Positions 51,246 through 64,000 of a DNA stretch of 64,000 nucleotides are shown here, piece after piece (position 1 is the stretch's first letter; the number at the start of each line of letters is the position of its first letter). The notes under the pieces were generated by a model, which was not told the origin of the DNA, made no database searches, and was given only the letters and a program-made list of their open reading frames with translations. The stretch is from contig NC_059478.1 in assembly GCF_018139145.2 (NCBI RefSeq), forward strand, positions 15,235,001-15,299,000, in the 5' to 3' direction. This DNA is from Gymnogyps californianus. Lineage: Eukaryota; Chordata; Aves; Accipitriformes; Cathartidae. Both the position numbers and the translations under genes were made by a program.

Positions 51246-52789
51246 AATTGGATGAGAGCTCCCTAACACAAGCCAGCAGGTTCCCTCTCATCTCTCCAAT
51301 GAAGTGATGCAAATGTCTTTTTAGTGTTTGCTGGTTACAAGCAATGGCGAAAAATATCTCAGGTAGGGGAGAGCACATATCTTTCTGAGGGAAATAATAA
51401 TGTATTTTTTTGCTTTAATCTTTTCATGTGTGTATGTGTATTTTAGATCTTCTGAAACAAGAAAGAAGAGTGGTTGCTTAGGAGACAGAAAATATACAAG
51501 TATTAATATTTAATTCTCTAACTGGGTCATTTGCTTTTTGGTCAGAATGCTTAAAGCACTTGACTAGAGTCTGAAGAGATGGAAAACCTGACCATCCCCA
51601 CTAGACATTGCAACAAAATCTCTGCAGGGAGTTTTTCCAGAAGGTGAATTACACTGCCACTCAGGCTGCAGAGAGCAAGAGCCCAGCCCCAGACCACAGT
51701 CTGCAAGGAAAAAGCAAATCAGTGCCCTGTGCTAGAAGCGAGGCACGTTCCTTAGTTACAGTTTCTGGTCGCTGGGCTGAGTACAGATAGCCCTCTCAGC
51801 CTCCCCTTATTCTGTTTTCTTTTCCAAAGGCAATGTGATATTTAATTAGCTGGAGTTTGTTTCTTTTTATAGTGAAAACAAATATTTGCAATATACGTCG
51901 TGCAGTACAACATGTTATGTCTGATGCAGCCTTACAGAATGTGAACTCAAATGGATTTTTAAAATTTGCACAACTGGAATTTGTTTTTCTGTTATTTGTC
52001 TGGACAACTGGTACTCTCTTGCACACGCGCACACACACACACACACGGAGGCATATTGATGGTTTCTGCTGTACTTAACACTGCTGAGAAATGCAGAATT
52101 TTTTTTTGTATTTGTGACATGTACTTTGCTGCTTTCCTTTAAGCAGCTTAAAATCTTGTCTGGGAGGTCAGGTAACTTATGCTGGCTGCATCCTGGGCAA
52201 AAAGAGCAAGTCCTCTAATGGTATCACAGTGGGATGACTGAGACTGCCAAGTAGCACGTCTTTCTGGAGAATATGCTCAGACACTTAATGGTTATATGGA
52301 AGCCATTTAGTGATTATATACAAATAATCTCTTCTATAGAATTCCTCACACTTCTTACAAGATCACTGAAATATCTTCCTACTTTAGGTTCACTCCCCTC
52401 TTCCCCCATTATGGGTTGAGGGAAAGAGTTTGTGAGGCTATAGAAACTATCCCGTGTGATGTTAGTGAAAGGGAACAGATATAAGTTTTGCAAGGAATTT
52501 GCTGCACACTGCTTAGATGAGGGAGAACCATTAGCATTTTACAGCAAAAACTTCCCAGAGCCAAGACACATGTACCAACCAGTCCTATCTGTTAAGGGAA
52601 TTATCTGTGTTTTCTAATGCCAGAGGTTTTCTTTTATTCAGATGACTTTAAGTGCCTGGTGAGTATGCAAGATGGATAGGCAGAGGTGATACCTTATATT
52701 AAACAGACCAGTTGGTTGGAAAAAAAGTTTTTGGGCAGAGAAAAGCCATTAAGGACCATGTGTTTTGAAAACTTGTCTTTTTTTTCCAG
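51246..52789. other. Intergenic sequence, segment d
   Basis: No gene is recognised. The segment contains the CA repeat at 52021-52047. Confidence 0.65.
52021..52047. repeat. (CA)n with CGCG core
   Basis: About 26 bases of strictly alternating purine and pyrimidine, GCACACGCGC followed by AC units, favour Z-DNA. Confidence 0.9.
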
Positions 52790-52953
52790 CTGTGTCTTTT
52801 GGTTTGATGAAAGAAGTCAGCTCTCCTGGTCAGCAACCCCAAGACGTGAAGCAGCGTGCCTGGGAGCTATGTCCAAAGCCTTTGCCACCTCCCTTGGTTG
52901 GCTCCAACTCTGTGTCCAGGCTTTGGGGCAAAACCTTTGGAGCATCACAGCAG
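52790..52953 (+). other. Candidate orphan exon
   Basis: A 164-base segment follows a strong acceptor (CTTTTTTTTCCAG, AG at 52788-52789) and ends at CAG|GTAAAAG (GT at 52954-52955). It is open in at least two frames and is GC-richer than its surroundings. One frame reads VSSPGQQPQDVKQRAWELCP. I recognise no protein family, and no partner exon was found. It could be a lncRNA exon or chance. Confidence 0.22.
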
Positions 52954-55545
52954 GTAAAAGGAGATGTGTTGCACAAAGAGGTCTTGAAAGCCCTAGAGCT
53001 TGCTAGGTGGAAATTCAATTCTGCAGCTCCTGCAGAACTTAACACTGAGGCTGGTCCCTGAGAGGTCCTTTCTGTGGCCTAAAGGTGGGGCAGACCTGTG
53101 CTATATCTAGCCTGCTTTAGGAAAATTGCTCCGACTCACAGGCCATTTGTGAGTAGGCAGGGTTTGGCTATCTGCCTCTTCCCTGAGCATGTCAAGAAAA
53201 CTGCTTATGGGCTGGATGGCACGACCAAACAACTTCAAGCATGATAGTATTTTATAATCCAAAGTACCACAAAAAATAAGATACTTTCTCACCTTGCAAA
53301 GCTTCCTACTTATTTATTTACTTATTCTAACTGCACACAGGAAATAAGTATTAAAATCAATGTTGTTATTCACCTGAGTATATCCTGTTTGACACAAACA
53401 GGGATTCCAGAATCAGGTCCTCATCTGAATTATTTAGAATACAAATTTGTATAAATCAGGGCCTAAATCAGTTACAGTCACTGGAGATGAACCAGAATCC
53501 TTTCTGTGTTTCAATGTAAAAAGAGTGAGAACTCTTTTTTTTTTAATTAGACTTTATAGCACCTACTTGTACCCTTGGCAATTTAACTGAACTTAACGAA
53601 ACTGAGATCTCATCAGGTTTTAATTGTGCGGTTAGAGCATTATTAAAATACGCAATTAAACGGCCCTGAAAACACAATCCTATGTACCCCAGTACCTGGG
53701 GTTCATAAAGACATATAATCCCTAAATGCCTGAGCACAAATTAGTCTGGGTTGGGTGGATAAGTAGAGAAAAAGTTGTCCTGTGGTAATACAGAGTCATA
53801 AGAAATTGTTCCCTAAACATTCTGGTTTTAGTCTGCAGCTGGCAGTTCATCTTCACCTGCAACCTACCCTTTCTTAACCAGGTTTTTGAGCAGTCAGGGA
53901 CATTATATAACTCTGTGTCACATAGCCTGGGGCATTTTCGCATGCCTCTGCAGGGTAGACCAGTCTGATTGCAACTTGTAAATTCACAACTTAGGCAAAT
54001 TGTTATGTAACTGCAATAAGATGTCTAATCTCCCTTTGCCCAAAGCTGTCACACATGGCTGGATTCTTGATGAGTGCAAAGCAGTTAAGTTGAAGGCAGT
54101 GGAAATTATGCTGCTCTATACTAGCTGAGAATCCAGGCCACAATGTATGTGGAAATCATAAAGCCTCTGCTCTGGTTTTTGATATTTTCTGGGTTTTTTT
54201 AGTGTGGTGTTCTTACATATGCCTCTACAGTTACTTCTGATTTCCATTGTCTGAATGAGAACAGGATTGAGCTTTTCTGTCAGCTTGCATATATATATAT
54301 ACATGTTAAAAAGTAACTCTTGCTCTCTGCAGTAGGAAACCAAGGAAAGGTGTAAGAATCCGTTTGTTTTTTGGATGGAAGATGAAGGCAGATGCACCTG
54401 AAGAAAGCGGAGTGGACAGGGCTCTGGCTGCTGCTGAGACTGTCCTGGTTTATCAAGAGGCCTGTGGTGGTTCCTGGAGCATGGGGAGGTGAGTGTACTC
54501 CAGTGTCACACCCTGGTCTTGCCATTATTGCTGCGATTGTGAGCTCTTGCAAACATTGTTGCCTCAAAGGCTCTAGTGTGTTCAGAGGCTGCAGTGCTGG
54601 TGTTTTCACTGTCAAACCTTCAGTGAACTGAGTGGGGCTGAATGATTTTTCCCACTTCCACTACAGCTCTAGCGTAGACAAGAGCAGAAAGTGCTGTCTG
54701 TGACCATTAGAGTCTACAGCACCCGAAGTTCAGAGCAAGAGAAAGCTGAAGTGCCAGTGAGTGACCTGGCTGCCTGAGGGAGTTCATGAGTATACAGAAG
54801 TGTTTTGAGCTGAAATGGGATGAAGGAATTGAGGTTGCAATACAGATGTATCAAAAATAATCTAAACATGGCTAAATGTGCTGAAGAGGTTAAAATAAGC
54901 ATTCACCTGTGCTGGTAGTATCTTATTCTGTAACTCTTAGAGGAAATCATTCAGTGAGAGCAGAATTGCAGCAGTTAAATGGATGACAAGTGTTAGCATT
55001 TTTAAGGACTTTGATTCTGCTTTTGTCCTTCCTACCTGTTAGATCTAAACTGCCTTTTCAACTACCAAGCTGTAACCCACAGCAGGTCTGTGCTATCATC
55101 TTTGTTGATCCTTCTAGAAATAAAAGAAAGGAATTTGTGTAGTCTGTAAATAAACAATCTTTCTGTCATGCTATAGATGATGCTATATCCTGAGCTCCTA
55201 CTAAAACACCATTGAATAATGAACATTGTATGTTTTTATATATATATATATATATTTACTATCCTTTCTCGTTTAATTGTGATATTCTATCTGGAATAGA
55301 AAGGATATTTATTGCAACGTTGTGAAAATTCTGCAGGTGCTTTGTTAATTTTTAGATAAATCAACACACAGCCTTTTATTAAATAATAATAATATTGTAT
55401 TTCCCTTAGTATTTCATTAAATCCTTCCTGTGTTAAGTGATACACATTCTTTTTCACAAATAGCTATATAAGAAATGCAGTGTAATTTGGGGTTGCATTG
55501 TACAAACGTGCCTTTGTGAAACCAACAGACCCGCGGCCTGTGCTC
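52954..55545. other. Intergenic sequence, segment e
   Basis: No gene is recognised. AT microsatellites lie at 54287-54301 and 55236-55255. Confidence 0.65.
55236..55255. repeat. (TA)n microsatellite
   Basis: About ten TA units. A shorter one lies at 54287-54301. Confidence 0.85.
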
Positions 55546-55560
55546 CCACCAGGGGGCAGG
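55546..55560 (+). promoter_or_regulatory. CTCF-binding motif
   Basis: CCACCAGGGGGCAGG is a near-perfect CTCF core on the plus strand, in a locally GC-rich island of AT-rich DNA. Position and quality suggest an insulator or loop anchor upstream of PALMD. Occupancy is inferred, not shown. Confidence 0.65.
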
Positions 55561-57270
55561 ACGAGACAAAAATTAAGGAGCATTAAGGGGAAAAAACCCA
55601 ACACCCCTGCTTTTAACCCCCCCCAAATTTCTGCAAAAGCACAATCTCTGCAGCTGTATGATTATCTGAGTGAAAGCAATGGAGGGGAGGGGACTAATTT
55701 TGGAGGGGACTTATGTAAACAATGCTTGCTTTCTGCTTCAGTGGATATGTATGTATTGCTGCTTCTGAGATACTGTATGTCCTCACAAACAGAAGTCCTA
55801 TGATCTATTTACAGAAGCATTTTTAAACTATATAAAGCTATATAAGTCTGTATGTTTCCCATCTTGTAAAAAACAGTGATGCTTTAAATCCCCTCTGCAG
55901 CATTTTAGCTATTATTTTTCTTAAGCACAGTTTGAAGACAATCCTAGACACTACAATTCAAGACTGTAGCATTATATCGTCCTGTGTAAAAACAACGTAG
56001 TAGGAGCCTGAGGCTTGTGCCATGCCCAATTACAGGACAACTCTGATGTCTTAAGTGTTTCTTGTGTCTAGGAATAATGCAGAAGGCAGCCTACTTTCTA
56101 AGATATTGCAGTGACCCACTTGTGCTATGATGGAAGGGGACCACTGACTGAAGTGTGTTTAGCCCAACCATAAGTCAAATAGCTGTGAGGAGCAAAATCT
56201 GGGTTTGTTCATAAAAGTGGATGTGCTTGTAAGGAATGCTGTTCATAATTAATTATAGCCTAATCCCAGATGATTTGAGTACTCCTCTCTGAGCAAGAAA
56301 ATCATGAAAGACTTTTTTAGTAATTATACCACAGAATTTAATATCTGGAAAAGGAGATGAATCATCTGAGAATAGAAATGTATCAACTAGTTCCCAGGCC
56401 ACTCCACATCTACAGCTGAGGTGTGAAGCCTGTAGCTGTTACCTGTGGGTTGCTCACAGCCATGATTTTACATGTATGCTACCAGAGGTACAAATCACCA
56501 GGCACCAGAAACCATGGTGAGAGTAACTGGGTTTTCGTTCATCATAGCTTTGTACAGGAACACTCTGGCAGTGAAAAAGCCACTTGAAATTGACAGTATG
56601 CTTAGCTTTGCTGAAGGATCTCCCAGGCTTAAGGAATGTGTTTCAGCAGTTATTAGCAAAGCAAGGCTCCCCTTGCTTAAGGGAAAGAAGTTCTCTTGAT
56701 GACCTGCAATTAAAGACTTCACTAACTTGAGTATTTCTGGAGCTTTTGTTTTTCATTTAAACTTTATGCTTCAGTATCGCATTTGGCTTGAGAGGTAAGT
56801 TATTCAGGTAGGTCAACTATGTCAAACAGGTAGTTAGAATAAATACAAACAGATGTGGAAGGTCTGAATGCTCAGAGGTGTAAATAACTGCATGGAGGCC
56901 TGGCATATACTGTTTCTTACCCACCACTTCTGAACTGAAACTGTGAATCTCAGCATGGTCCTCTGCACTGTCAAAGCTTAAACCACTGCTTTTGGATGGT
57001 GGTGGGTTGTACTGAAGAATGCATTTACAGGAAGTGACCACAGCACAGGAGTCAAGTAGCAACTCTGTTGCAATGACATTATTGTGATCATCTCCCAGTT
57101 TTCTTCCAAAGCGGCCAGAGACTTTGAGTGTGTTTCTTCTATATCCTTGGGATTTCTTTCTCATTTCAAAAGTCATAATTAGAGGGAAAAAAATTTAAAA
57201 GTCTAGAGCCTGGAATGCTTCAGAATCTATACCTGTAAGAAATTATACTTTTGGCTTTTACACAGACATG
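55561..57270. other. Intergenic sequence, segment f
   Basis: No gene or repeat is recognised. Confidence 0.6.
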
Positions 57271-57625
57271 TCAGAGACTCACAGACTTATGTGGGTTGGA
57301 TGGGACCCAGGATCCAGTCCAACCCACTTCTCAGAGCAGGGTCTGTACTGAGTTCAAAGCAGGTTTCTCAGGGTTTTGAAAACCTCCAAGTGTGGAGACT
57401 TCTTGGGCTACCTGGGCAACCTGTTCCACTGCTTCATGTCCTGTCACTGTCAAAAACTGTTTTCCTGATGTCAAGTCAGAACCTCCCATTTTAGTTCATG
57501 TCTGTTGTCTTTCATCCTCCTGCCAGGCATCTCTGCAAAAAGCTTTATCTTCCCAAGAACCTTGTTGCAGGTATTGAAAGGCTTTATTAAGTTGCCCTAA
57601 ACCTTCTATATCAGTGCTGTGGAGG
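57271..57625 (-). mobile_element. CR1 LINE 3' end
   Basis: The plus strand reads the reverse complement of a CR1 3' end. It begins with TCACAGA-like sequence and GTGGGTTGGATGGGACCC, then ATCCAGTCCAACCCACTTC, GGGCAACCTGTTCCACTGCT, and later GGTATTGAAAGGCTTTATTA. This is the typical avian CR1 order. It is 5'-truncated, as most CR1 copies are, and moderately diverged. Confidence 0.88.
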
Positions 57626-60134
57626 TGAATGTTTGTGTTCCTATATTTTCACTGTGACTATGGCACTTACATAACTGTGGTACCATCTTTAGATATTTTC
57701 TGTACATTTAGATGGAATCCAAGATACTCTTAAAGGTTATGGATCAGATTATGCTAACTTCCCCTTAAATAGACACAAATAGATATGATATTTTAATATG
57801 AATATGCAATGTATCTATATTTATAGTGTAGGCATGTATTACTATAATAATATATAAAAATTCTATATATTTTAAGCAAGATAAACATAATTTATATATC
57901 TATAAATGATATATAATTTTATTTCTAACATCTGTCAAGTGCTTTAAGCAATTTTTGTACTACTATGCTAAAACTTCTTCAGAAATCTCACGTATTTAAG
58001 TGCAGAAAAGTAGTAACTTGTATCAAACAGCTCTGGTCTGGTAAGACTAGAATTGAAAATTTAGTCCTATAAATAGAGTGAAAATGAAATATTTTACTAT
58101 TATTACTGGCCTCATTCATTCCAACATCATGAGTCAGGCCCCCCCAAAGAGAATAAAACCATTTATTAAGATTCTTTTTATTTCCCTTCATTTTTGCTTA
58201 TAGTTCCATTTGTTTCATGTTTTAAGCTTTCCCCACTGGCTACTGGAGTTAAAAACTTAACAATTTTCTGCTGCTGCAGCAACTTAAAGGGGCCAAAATG
58301 AAGGGGCGGTGGGGGAATCTCTGAGTACTTTATTTCAAAGGGAATGAGTTAGCAAGGAACAGATGAATGTCTGTGTAAGGCAAACTGAAAAAAGTACTAA
58401 AGGGAAAAATTTCCTCAGGCATGTTAGTATGCACTAAATTCCAGAGGTATAAATATCCACACAAAGTAGAAGCCAGAAACAATGTTTTTACTAATTTTTT
58501 CCTCAGTAGAACAATTCAGGAAGTGGCTTTGTCTGTGGGAGTTTTACAGTTGGCTGGAACACAAAGTCAGAAAGTTTTCAGCTAAAAACATTTGGCAGAA
58601 AACTGAAATTTTTTTAAAGCAGCTGCAGAGACAGTTCTGTTTTGCCAGTGGCTTTTGTCTCCTTTTCCTCCCTCGGGTTGTCCGAGGCTGGACTGCATGC
58701 TGCTCTTGCAGTGGTAGCATGGAGTTCACAGTGGTGCTGCTCAGGAAGTTCAGTAAGTGGTGGAAGCCGCTGGTATATCTAATTGGTCTGTATTTCCACA
58801 TCAGATGATAAGTTAAAACAGGTAGTATGTGAACTCATAAGTACTTACATACAGGGCAAATACAGTTCTGTTGTGTGACAGTGAAATATGTTAATATGGC
58901 TAAAGCATGCTTAAATAATAAAAGTCCAAACTCTGAATTATAAAGCTAAAATCAGATTCAGGTTAGTGGGGTTACCCTGGATATAATGGAGGTCAGAACC
59001 TGCCTCAGATTCAGTGGTAAATAAAAATCAAGAGAATACTGAAGGCATGCACACTGTTGTCATAATTGCATGTATTTCTTGAAGGTGTATATTTCAGTGA
59101 CCAAACCTGCATTTTATCCTTCTGGAAACTTTTTTTTTAAAGGTAATATCTTGTTTTTAAGTTAATGTCAGAATAGTAAGCTATTTAAGCTTATTAGCTA
59201 ATAATCAGGTATTCAGAAAATGAAAACAAGACTTTATTTTTAATAACAGTCTATAATCTCTGAATCAAATGTCATGATCTTAAATTCTGAATGTGATTCT
59301 CAAAATTATTTATCTTACTGTACTTTATAAGATTTCTTATTAGATAATTGTTACAGACAATTATCTACATTACTAAATGGATGTCTCTCAGGAACATTTA
59401 GTTAATAACTTTAAATAAATGAAAGGACTGTCTTTCCACTGAAAACTGCCAGAAGGAAACCAGCAAACATTTGATATATACAATATAGTAGAGTTGAATT
59501 TCTTCTTTTTTTTTTTTTTACTGTTTCTTAATCCACATATTCTTGATTTTTTTTTTTGATGTCTAGACCATATTTTTTAAAATAATTTGTCACTCTTTTG
59601 TTGTTAATTCAAAATGATTGACAGGAGAAACTAGGGGCTGAATGTCAAAGTACATAACTACAGTGGCAGGAAGACCAGGGTAGATTTAATATATGTTGTG
59701 TGAATTGCTGTTCCCAGTGAACAGATTCTGATAAGGTATCTGGTTGGTGTCAGGAGTTAAGGAACAATTATGCTGCTATGCATCTTTTTTTGGTCTAATG
59801 TGGCTACTTCCGGGAATGAAAGAGGTGAAAGGTGCTGAGTCCATCTCTTTGCACAGGGGTGATTGCAAAGACATGATCTAACCTCACCTATGTTGCCTAG
59901 ATACAATTAATTAATGTGCAATGGATGCAATTTACATTTTTTCTAAAGCAAGTTATAATATGGAATTTCAAAACTGTTAAGATACTTTGCAGCAAATGGC
60001 AACTTGTAGGAAAAAATAAAATAGTGAACTGAAGAAAAGAGAATCTGAGAATAACAATATAAAATTTCTCCTTGATTTAATTGTGATTATGACAGTGAAT
60101 TCAAAGTTTCTTCAAAGCCCTTCTTATATGTACT
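57626..60134. other. Intergenic sequence, segment g
   Basis: No gene is recognised. An AT-rich low-complexity patch spans about 57770-57920, and T runs lie at 59506-59519 and 59547-59557. Confidence 0.65.
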
Positions 60135-60355
60135 GCTTTTTCATCTGAGAATCTCAGGAGTGCTAGAAACATTAATTAATTAACCTTCTTAATAATTCTG
60201 TGAAAGAAGATTGGTAATTATTATGAGATACTCATTTTGGAGTGGTAAGACAAGGCACGGAGAAGTTAAGTAGTATACATAATGTTAAATACTTTGATAG
60301 TATCTGAAGTAGTTACAGTGTGAATTCTGACAGGTAGAGCTGGGATCTGAGAACA
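60135..60355 (+). mobile_element. MIR-type SINE
   Basis: The block order fits an amniote MIR. It starts with CATCTGAGAATCTCAGGAG and ACATTAATTAATTAACC, then TTCTGTGAAAGAAG, GGTAATTATTATGAG and CATTTTGGA. It continues with AAGGCACGGAGAAGTTAAGT and ends with TAGAGCTGGGATCTGAGAAC. The copy is nearly full length for such an old element. Confidence 0.75.
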
Positions 60356-63300
60356 ATCTAAAAAAAATAGCCACCTTCAGGATATCTTAAATTGAGAACA
60401 ACAATAATTTTCTAATCTTGATACTCTTGTTCTTTTAACTAATGGACCTAAAAACTGTCAAACATTAGTTGAACAGCAATCTGAATTTCAGTAGCTATAG
60501 GAACAGATGTAAATACAAATATCTCTTGTGATGAATTAGCTTCTATTTGATATTTTTCTAAACTTCTTTGGATCAAAAAATTCCAAGGAAGTCTTGGCTT
60601 CTCAAGTATTTTTCTAACATTTATAGTACAGGCAGAAGCCTTAAAAGATGAGTACAGCTAATGGCTTCTGTACTATTAGGCAACCTTTTCTTAAAGAAGT
60701 CTTTGCTTTAGAGCAGTGGCTTGAGGAAGCCTAAGTCATTATTTTTAATGCTAATGTTGATACTACTATGAACTGTATGAATTCTTCCTGATGTGAGAGC
60801 AATATTTTCGATCATAAAAAAGAGATTAAAATACAGACAAAAAAGTAAAAGATGATGTGGAATCTGATGTGTTTTAATGAAGAAAAACCTCACGGTCAGC
60901 ACTCAAAGCTTATTTGAGGATAAACTAGATCCTACAGGAGGAGCACAGAGGGGAAAAGGAGCTCCAAAAAATTCCTGTAATGCAGCTAAGAATAATTGTT
61001 TAAATGTATTGTTATGTTCAGTGACAACTATTGTTATACTGAAAAGAAAAAAACAGAGTAGTGATTACAGTTATTTCTCCTTAGGTGCTTGTGTTTGAGT
61101 TTTGATCTGATGCTTTGACTCGCTTCCATTGTCCCCTAAGCTACAGGCAGGTTGTACAAGTCCAGCCACAGGAGAGAAAAGGCAATCTCTGTTTCTCCCC
61201 ATATCTGTAAACCGATCTTGGAGTAAGGAGACTCTTATAACTTGGGATTAGTCATCTGCAGCTTCAGTGGACAATGAAAACAATACCAGCTGTACAGTTT
61301 GCAGGGAGGGCCTAAAGCCATGGTATTCCTGTGGCCAGGAGGAGAAAGAGGGAGTACTGTACACCTCCAATATATATGGACTCTCATTAATTGGGGGATC
61401 ATGAGGGAACAGGGTTTGATAGATTTCCAGACTATCTTTACTACTTCCACACATAGAGCATTATCTTTCCATTGCTGAAACAGAAGTAGCTGGGAAGTTA
61501 GCTGATTTTCACTGTGTGATAAATTGACATCCAGGCCTGAAGAGCTGCAGATTTGCACTTGGCTAGGCTGCAGTGTATTCCACCATGTTAAGTTCCTCCC
61601 TCCGTGGTCTGATGAGGCTGTATCAGAGCCCTTCAGCTTTGATTTCACATGTATCTACTTTTCTTCTCAGCCTCATCAAGGTGTGAATTAGAACACTCTT
61701 CATTAAATACCTCATACAGATGATTAGCTCCAGCCCTGATGACTACGGGAGAATTCTTCCTTGGGTGAAAGAAGTGCGGTGTAGAGGCAATGTACTCTTT
61801 CCTTGGGGCAAATGGGAATGCAGGATGTGAAGATAATCTATAGATAAATACATATGTATTGTGGAGTCGGAATCTCCTTCATTTTTTTTCCCCTGTATCT
61901 TTCATTTCTTTTATAACTTTAGTTGTGTGTGTCAAGTATTTTATAAAATAAATGTATTTAATGTTGGTTTAACTGAGAAAATGGAGAGGAAAAAACAAAA
62001 GACATAAATCTAACAGGAAGGCTATAGATATCTTCTTGGCTTGCAGATATCTTCTTCAGCGCTGTTTCCATGGAAATTATTTATAGTGCCTGGAGGGAGT
62101 GAAGTGCAGGTCACAGATCCGCAGAGCTACAGTAGGATCTCAGCCCAGTTAGGCAGAATCTGACAACAACAAATGAGAATGTCTTTGAATGGAGCTCTTC
62201 TGCTTTCAGAGGAAAACGTAATCTCTTATAAAAATGTGGCTTTGAAAGGAAAATATTAATCTCTATGGCAGTTTGGGGTGAAATTGGAACCAAGAGCTGT
62301 CGGTTTTCATAATGAAAACAGCTTCAAACGCTCTTCCCTCCATTCCCCCTCCCCTTACTGCTTGATGTTGTTAAGGGTTTCATCACATTTATTACAGCAG
62401 AATTCTAAGTACCATTTTGGATAATCACCGTGTATTCCAGTTAGGCTAATTATTTTACCTCTTGAATATCTACCTGGGATATGCTGAAACAGCACAAAAT
62501 ACAGATCTGGCAAATGCTGTGGAAATTGCCAATCATCAAGGAGAATATCCTGCATTTTATTTACATCAAAATATATTTTATATAACATATCTAAACATAT
62601 GGAATGTTTTTATATATTATATTTATGTATGTATTTACATATATTACATATATGTGTATTTTTTCTTCTCCAAAAGTTACAAAAATACGTTATATAACAA
62701 TTTGTGTAACAGCCTTTTGTGGAAATGAATGCTTCCTAGAAAGAATTTGTAAAGAGGGGTGAACAGATATATGGACTGCAGTTTGAATTAGAGTATCAAT
62801 CTTTCATTTTGTCACAAATTACTTGGCAGTATTAATGCAATATTAAGGAGTTTCTTACCCCTTTCTGTCAAGAAAAAACCCTTAGGGGCATTTGATTCAT
62901 ACAGCGTATAGCCCAGCCCACACTGAAGACAAAGATACAGATCCCCTCTCATTGCCCTGGAACAGAACAGGATGGTGACTGGGGTATTGAGGCCTGTGTC
63001 GATTTGCAGTCAGAACCGTGTAAAATGGGATGCAGCTGGGTGTGGCATGTTGGTCATTAGTTCTCAAATACACTGCAAAAAGATGAATTTTAAGCAAGGA
63101 AATTGTATGACCAAGGCAGAGGTCCTTCCAAGAGCATTTGTGTTTCAGCTGTTTATAGCTGGCTTTCTGTAGGCAAGGTCTAGTGACTGTATCTTCTGTC
63201 TGTGGTTACCACAGCATTAATCTATTATTGGTCTATTAGCAAAAAAAAATAAAATGTTTTAAATTTTTCTCTTTAAGAATTTTGAAACCGAAAGAAATTT

Positions 63301-64000
63301 GTTATTCTCATCATTAACTATTTTTTTTTTTAAGAAAGAGTAATTTGTTTCTTAATCTCTTTCTTCCTAGTTTTTTAGAGAATAATGTATACTCCCTATA
63401 CTCTTCAAAGATTAGGATATGCCATGGAGTTACTTGTGGCCTATGCAGGCTCCCTGTGAACCAGATACTGTGGAAATAGCTACAGTGTAAGAGTGTGTGA
63501 CCAGGCATTGTTTTTTCCATTTTGTTGGAGAAATGCAGGGTGTTCAATATGACAGTAAGTCACTTCAGAATTACTTCATCTGTATTCCAGGAAAAGATAA
63601 ACACAAGAGGAAGATAATGAAATGGAGTGTCCTAATAATTATTTTTGTTAGGATGGTAAATATTTACACTAAGAATGTTAATATTTCTCATTTGATTTTG
63701 CTCTCATTCATCTTTGAATTCTGGTAGATACTGTTGTACAGTGCATTTCCAGTAGTTACTTCAAAATGTAAATGACAGTGAATATTAGTAATCACTCTGA
63801 AGTGTTTAACCAGCAACTCTACACATATAAATCCAATTCAAATTGTTTTAGCCACAGACCTTGACTTTAGGTTTTACTTACAACTACTTTTCAGATTTAG
63901 TTTAGTGTCTGAAAGGTTCTGCCTGCTATAAAGTGATACGCTTTCCTGTAACTTCTTAGCCAAATGAACTGTGACAATTTGGAGATATTGAAGAGGTATT
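60356..64000. other. Intergenic sequence, segment h
   Basis: No gene is recognised up to the right edge. Two direct copies of AGATATCTTCTT lie 20 bases apart at about 62025-62060. An AT-rich low-complexity patch spans about 62565-62660. Confidence 0.65.

Noticed and set aside
50853..51378. Overlapping 138- and 153-codon minus-strand frames
   Set aside because: They are reverse-strand readings of the GC-rich solo LTR.
53190..53260. Possible CR1 end (GGGCTGGATGGCACGACC)
   Set aside because: Only a few bases resemble the CR1 terminus and the following sequence does not continue the consensus.
61235..61648. 137-codon minus-strand open frame
   Set aside because: No homology, no splice signals and no codon bias were evident. 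Probably chance.
1..64000. tRNA, rRNA, CRISPR arrays, bacterial operons, intact transposon or provirus
   Set aside because: None of the diagnostic structures were seen on either strand. The window is ordinary vertebrate intron and intergenic DNA.

Overview
The window is vertebrate, most likely avian, nuclear DNA. It is AT-rich and CpG-poor with one sharp CpG island. It has spliced exons with canonical GT/AG sites, sparse CR1 LINE relics, an avian-type solo LTR and a few very old MIR/L2-type relics. Nothing prokaryotic, organellar or recently viral is visible.

The only protein-coding gene I can support is the 5' part of PALMD (palmdelphin, paralemmin family) on the minus strand. The CpG island at about 36.8-37.0 kb carries a non-coding first exon with a perfect GTAAGT donor at 36757. 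A 29.5 kb intron separates it from a 46-base exon (7233-7278) that encodes the start codon and residues 1-15. A 5.5 kb intron then leads to an 81-base exon (1681-1761) encoding residues 16-42. The remaining coding exons must lie left of base 1. The two coding exons join in phase 0 and give the highly charged helical N-terminus typical of palmdelphin. The exon 1 leader contains no AUG, so the palmdelphin AUG is the first one if transcription starts within the island.

Intron 1 (7279-36757) holds no recognised coding exon. It contains two ancient CR1 copies (20320-21260 on plus, 32455-33055 on minus), G-quadruplex-type tracts (11965-11984, 33598-33615), homopolymers, one possible plus-strand exon (14584-14702) and a possible CTCF site (27132-27148).

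From 37.1 kb to the right edge the sequence looks intergenic, upstream of PALMD. In other vertebrates the next gene on that side is PLPPR4, and none of its exons are visible here. This part holds a DR1 nuclear-receptor-type site 1.8 kb upstream of the island, a 22-base C run, an avian solo LTR (50917-51245), a candidate orphan exon (52790-52953), a near-consensus CTCF motif (55546-55560), a CR1 3' end (57271-57625), a MIR SINE (60135-60355) and several AT microsatellites.

I found no novel biological system. The items most worth a second look are the palmdelphin promoter/leader, the two orphan exon candidates and the CTCF motifs. Gene identity rests on recognising the encoded peptide; repeat calls rest on remembered consensus similarity; no search was run.
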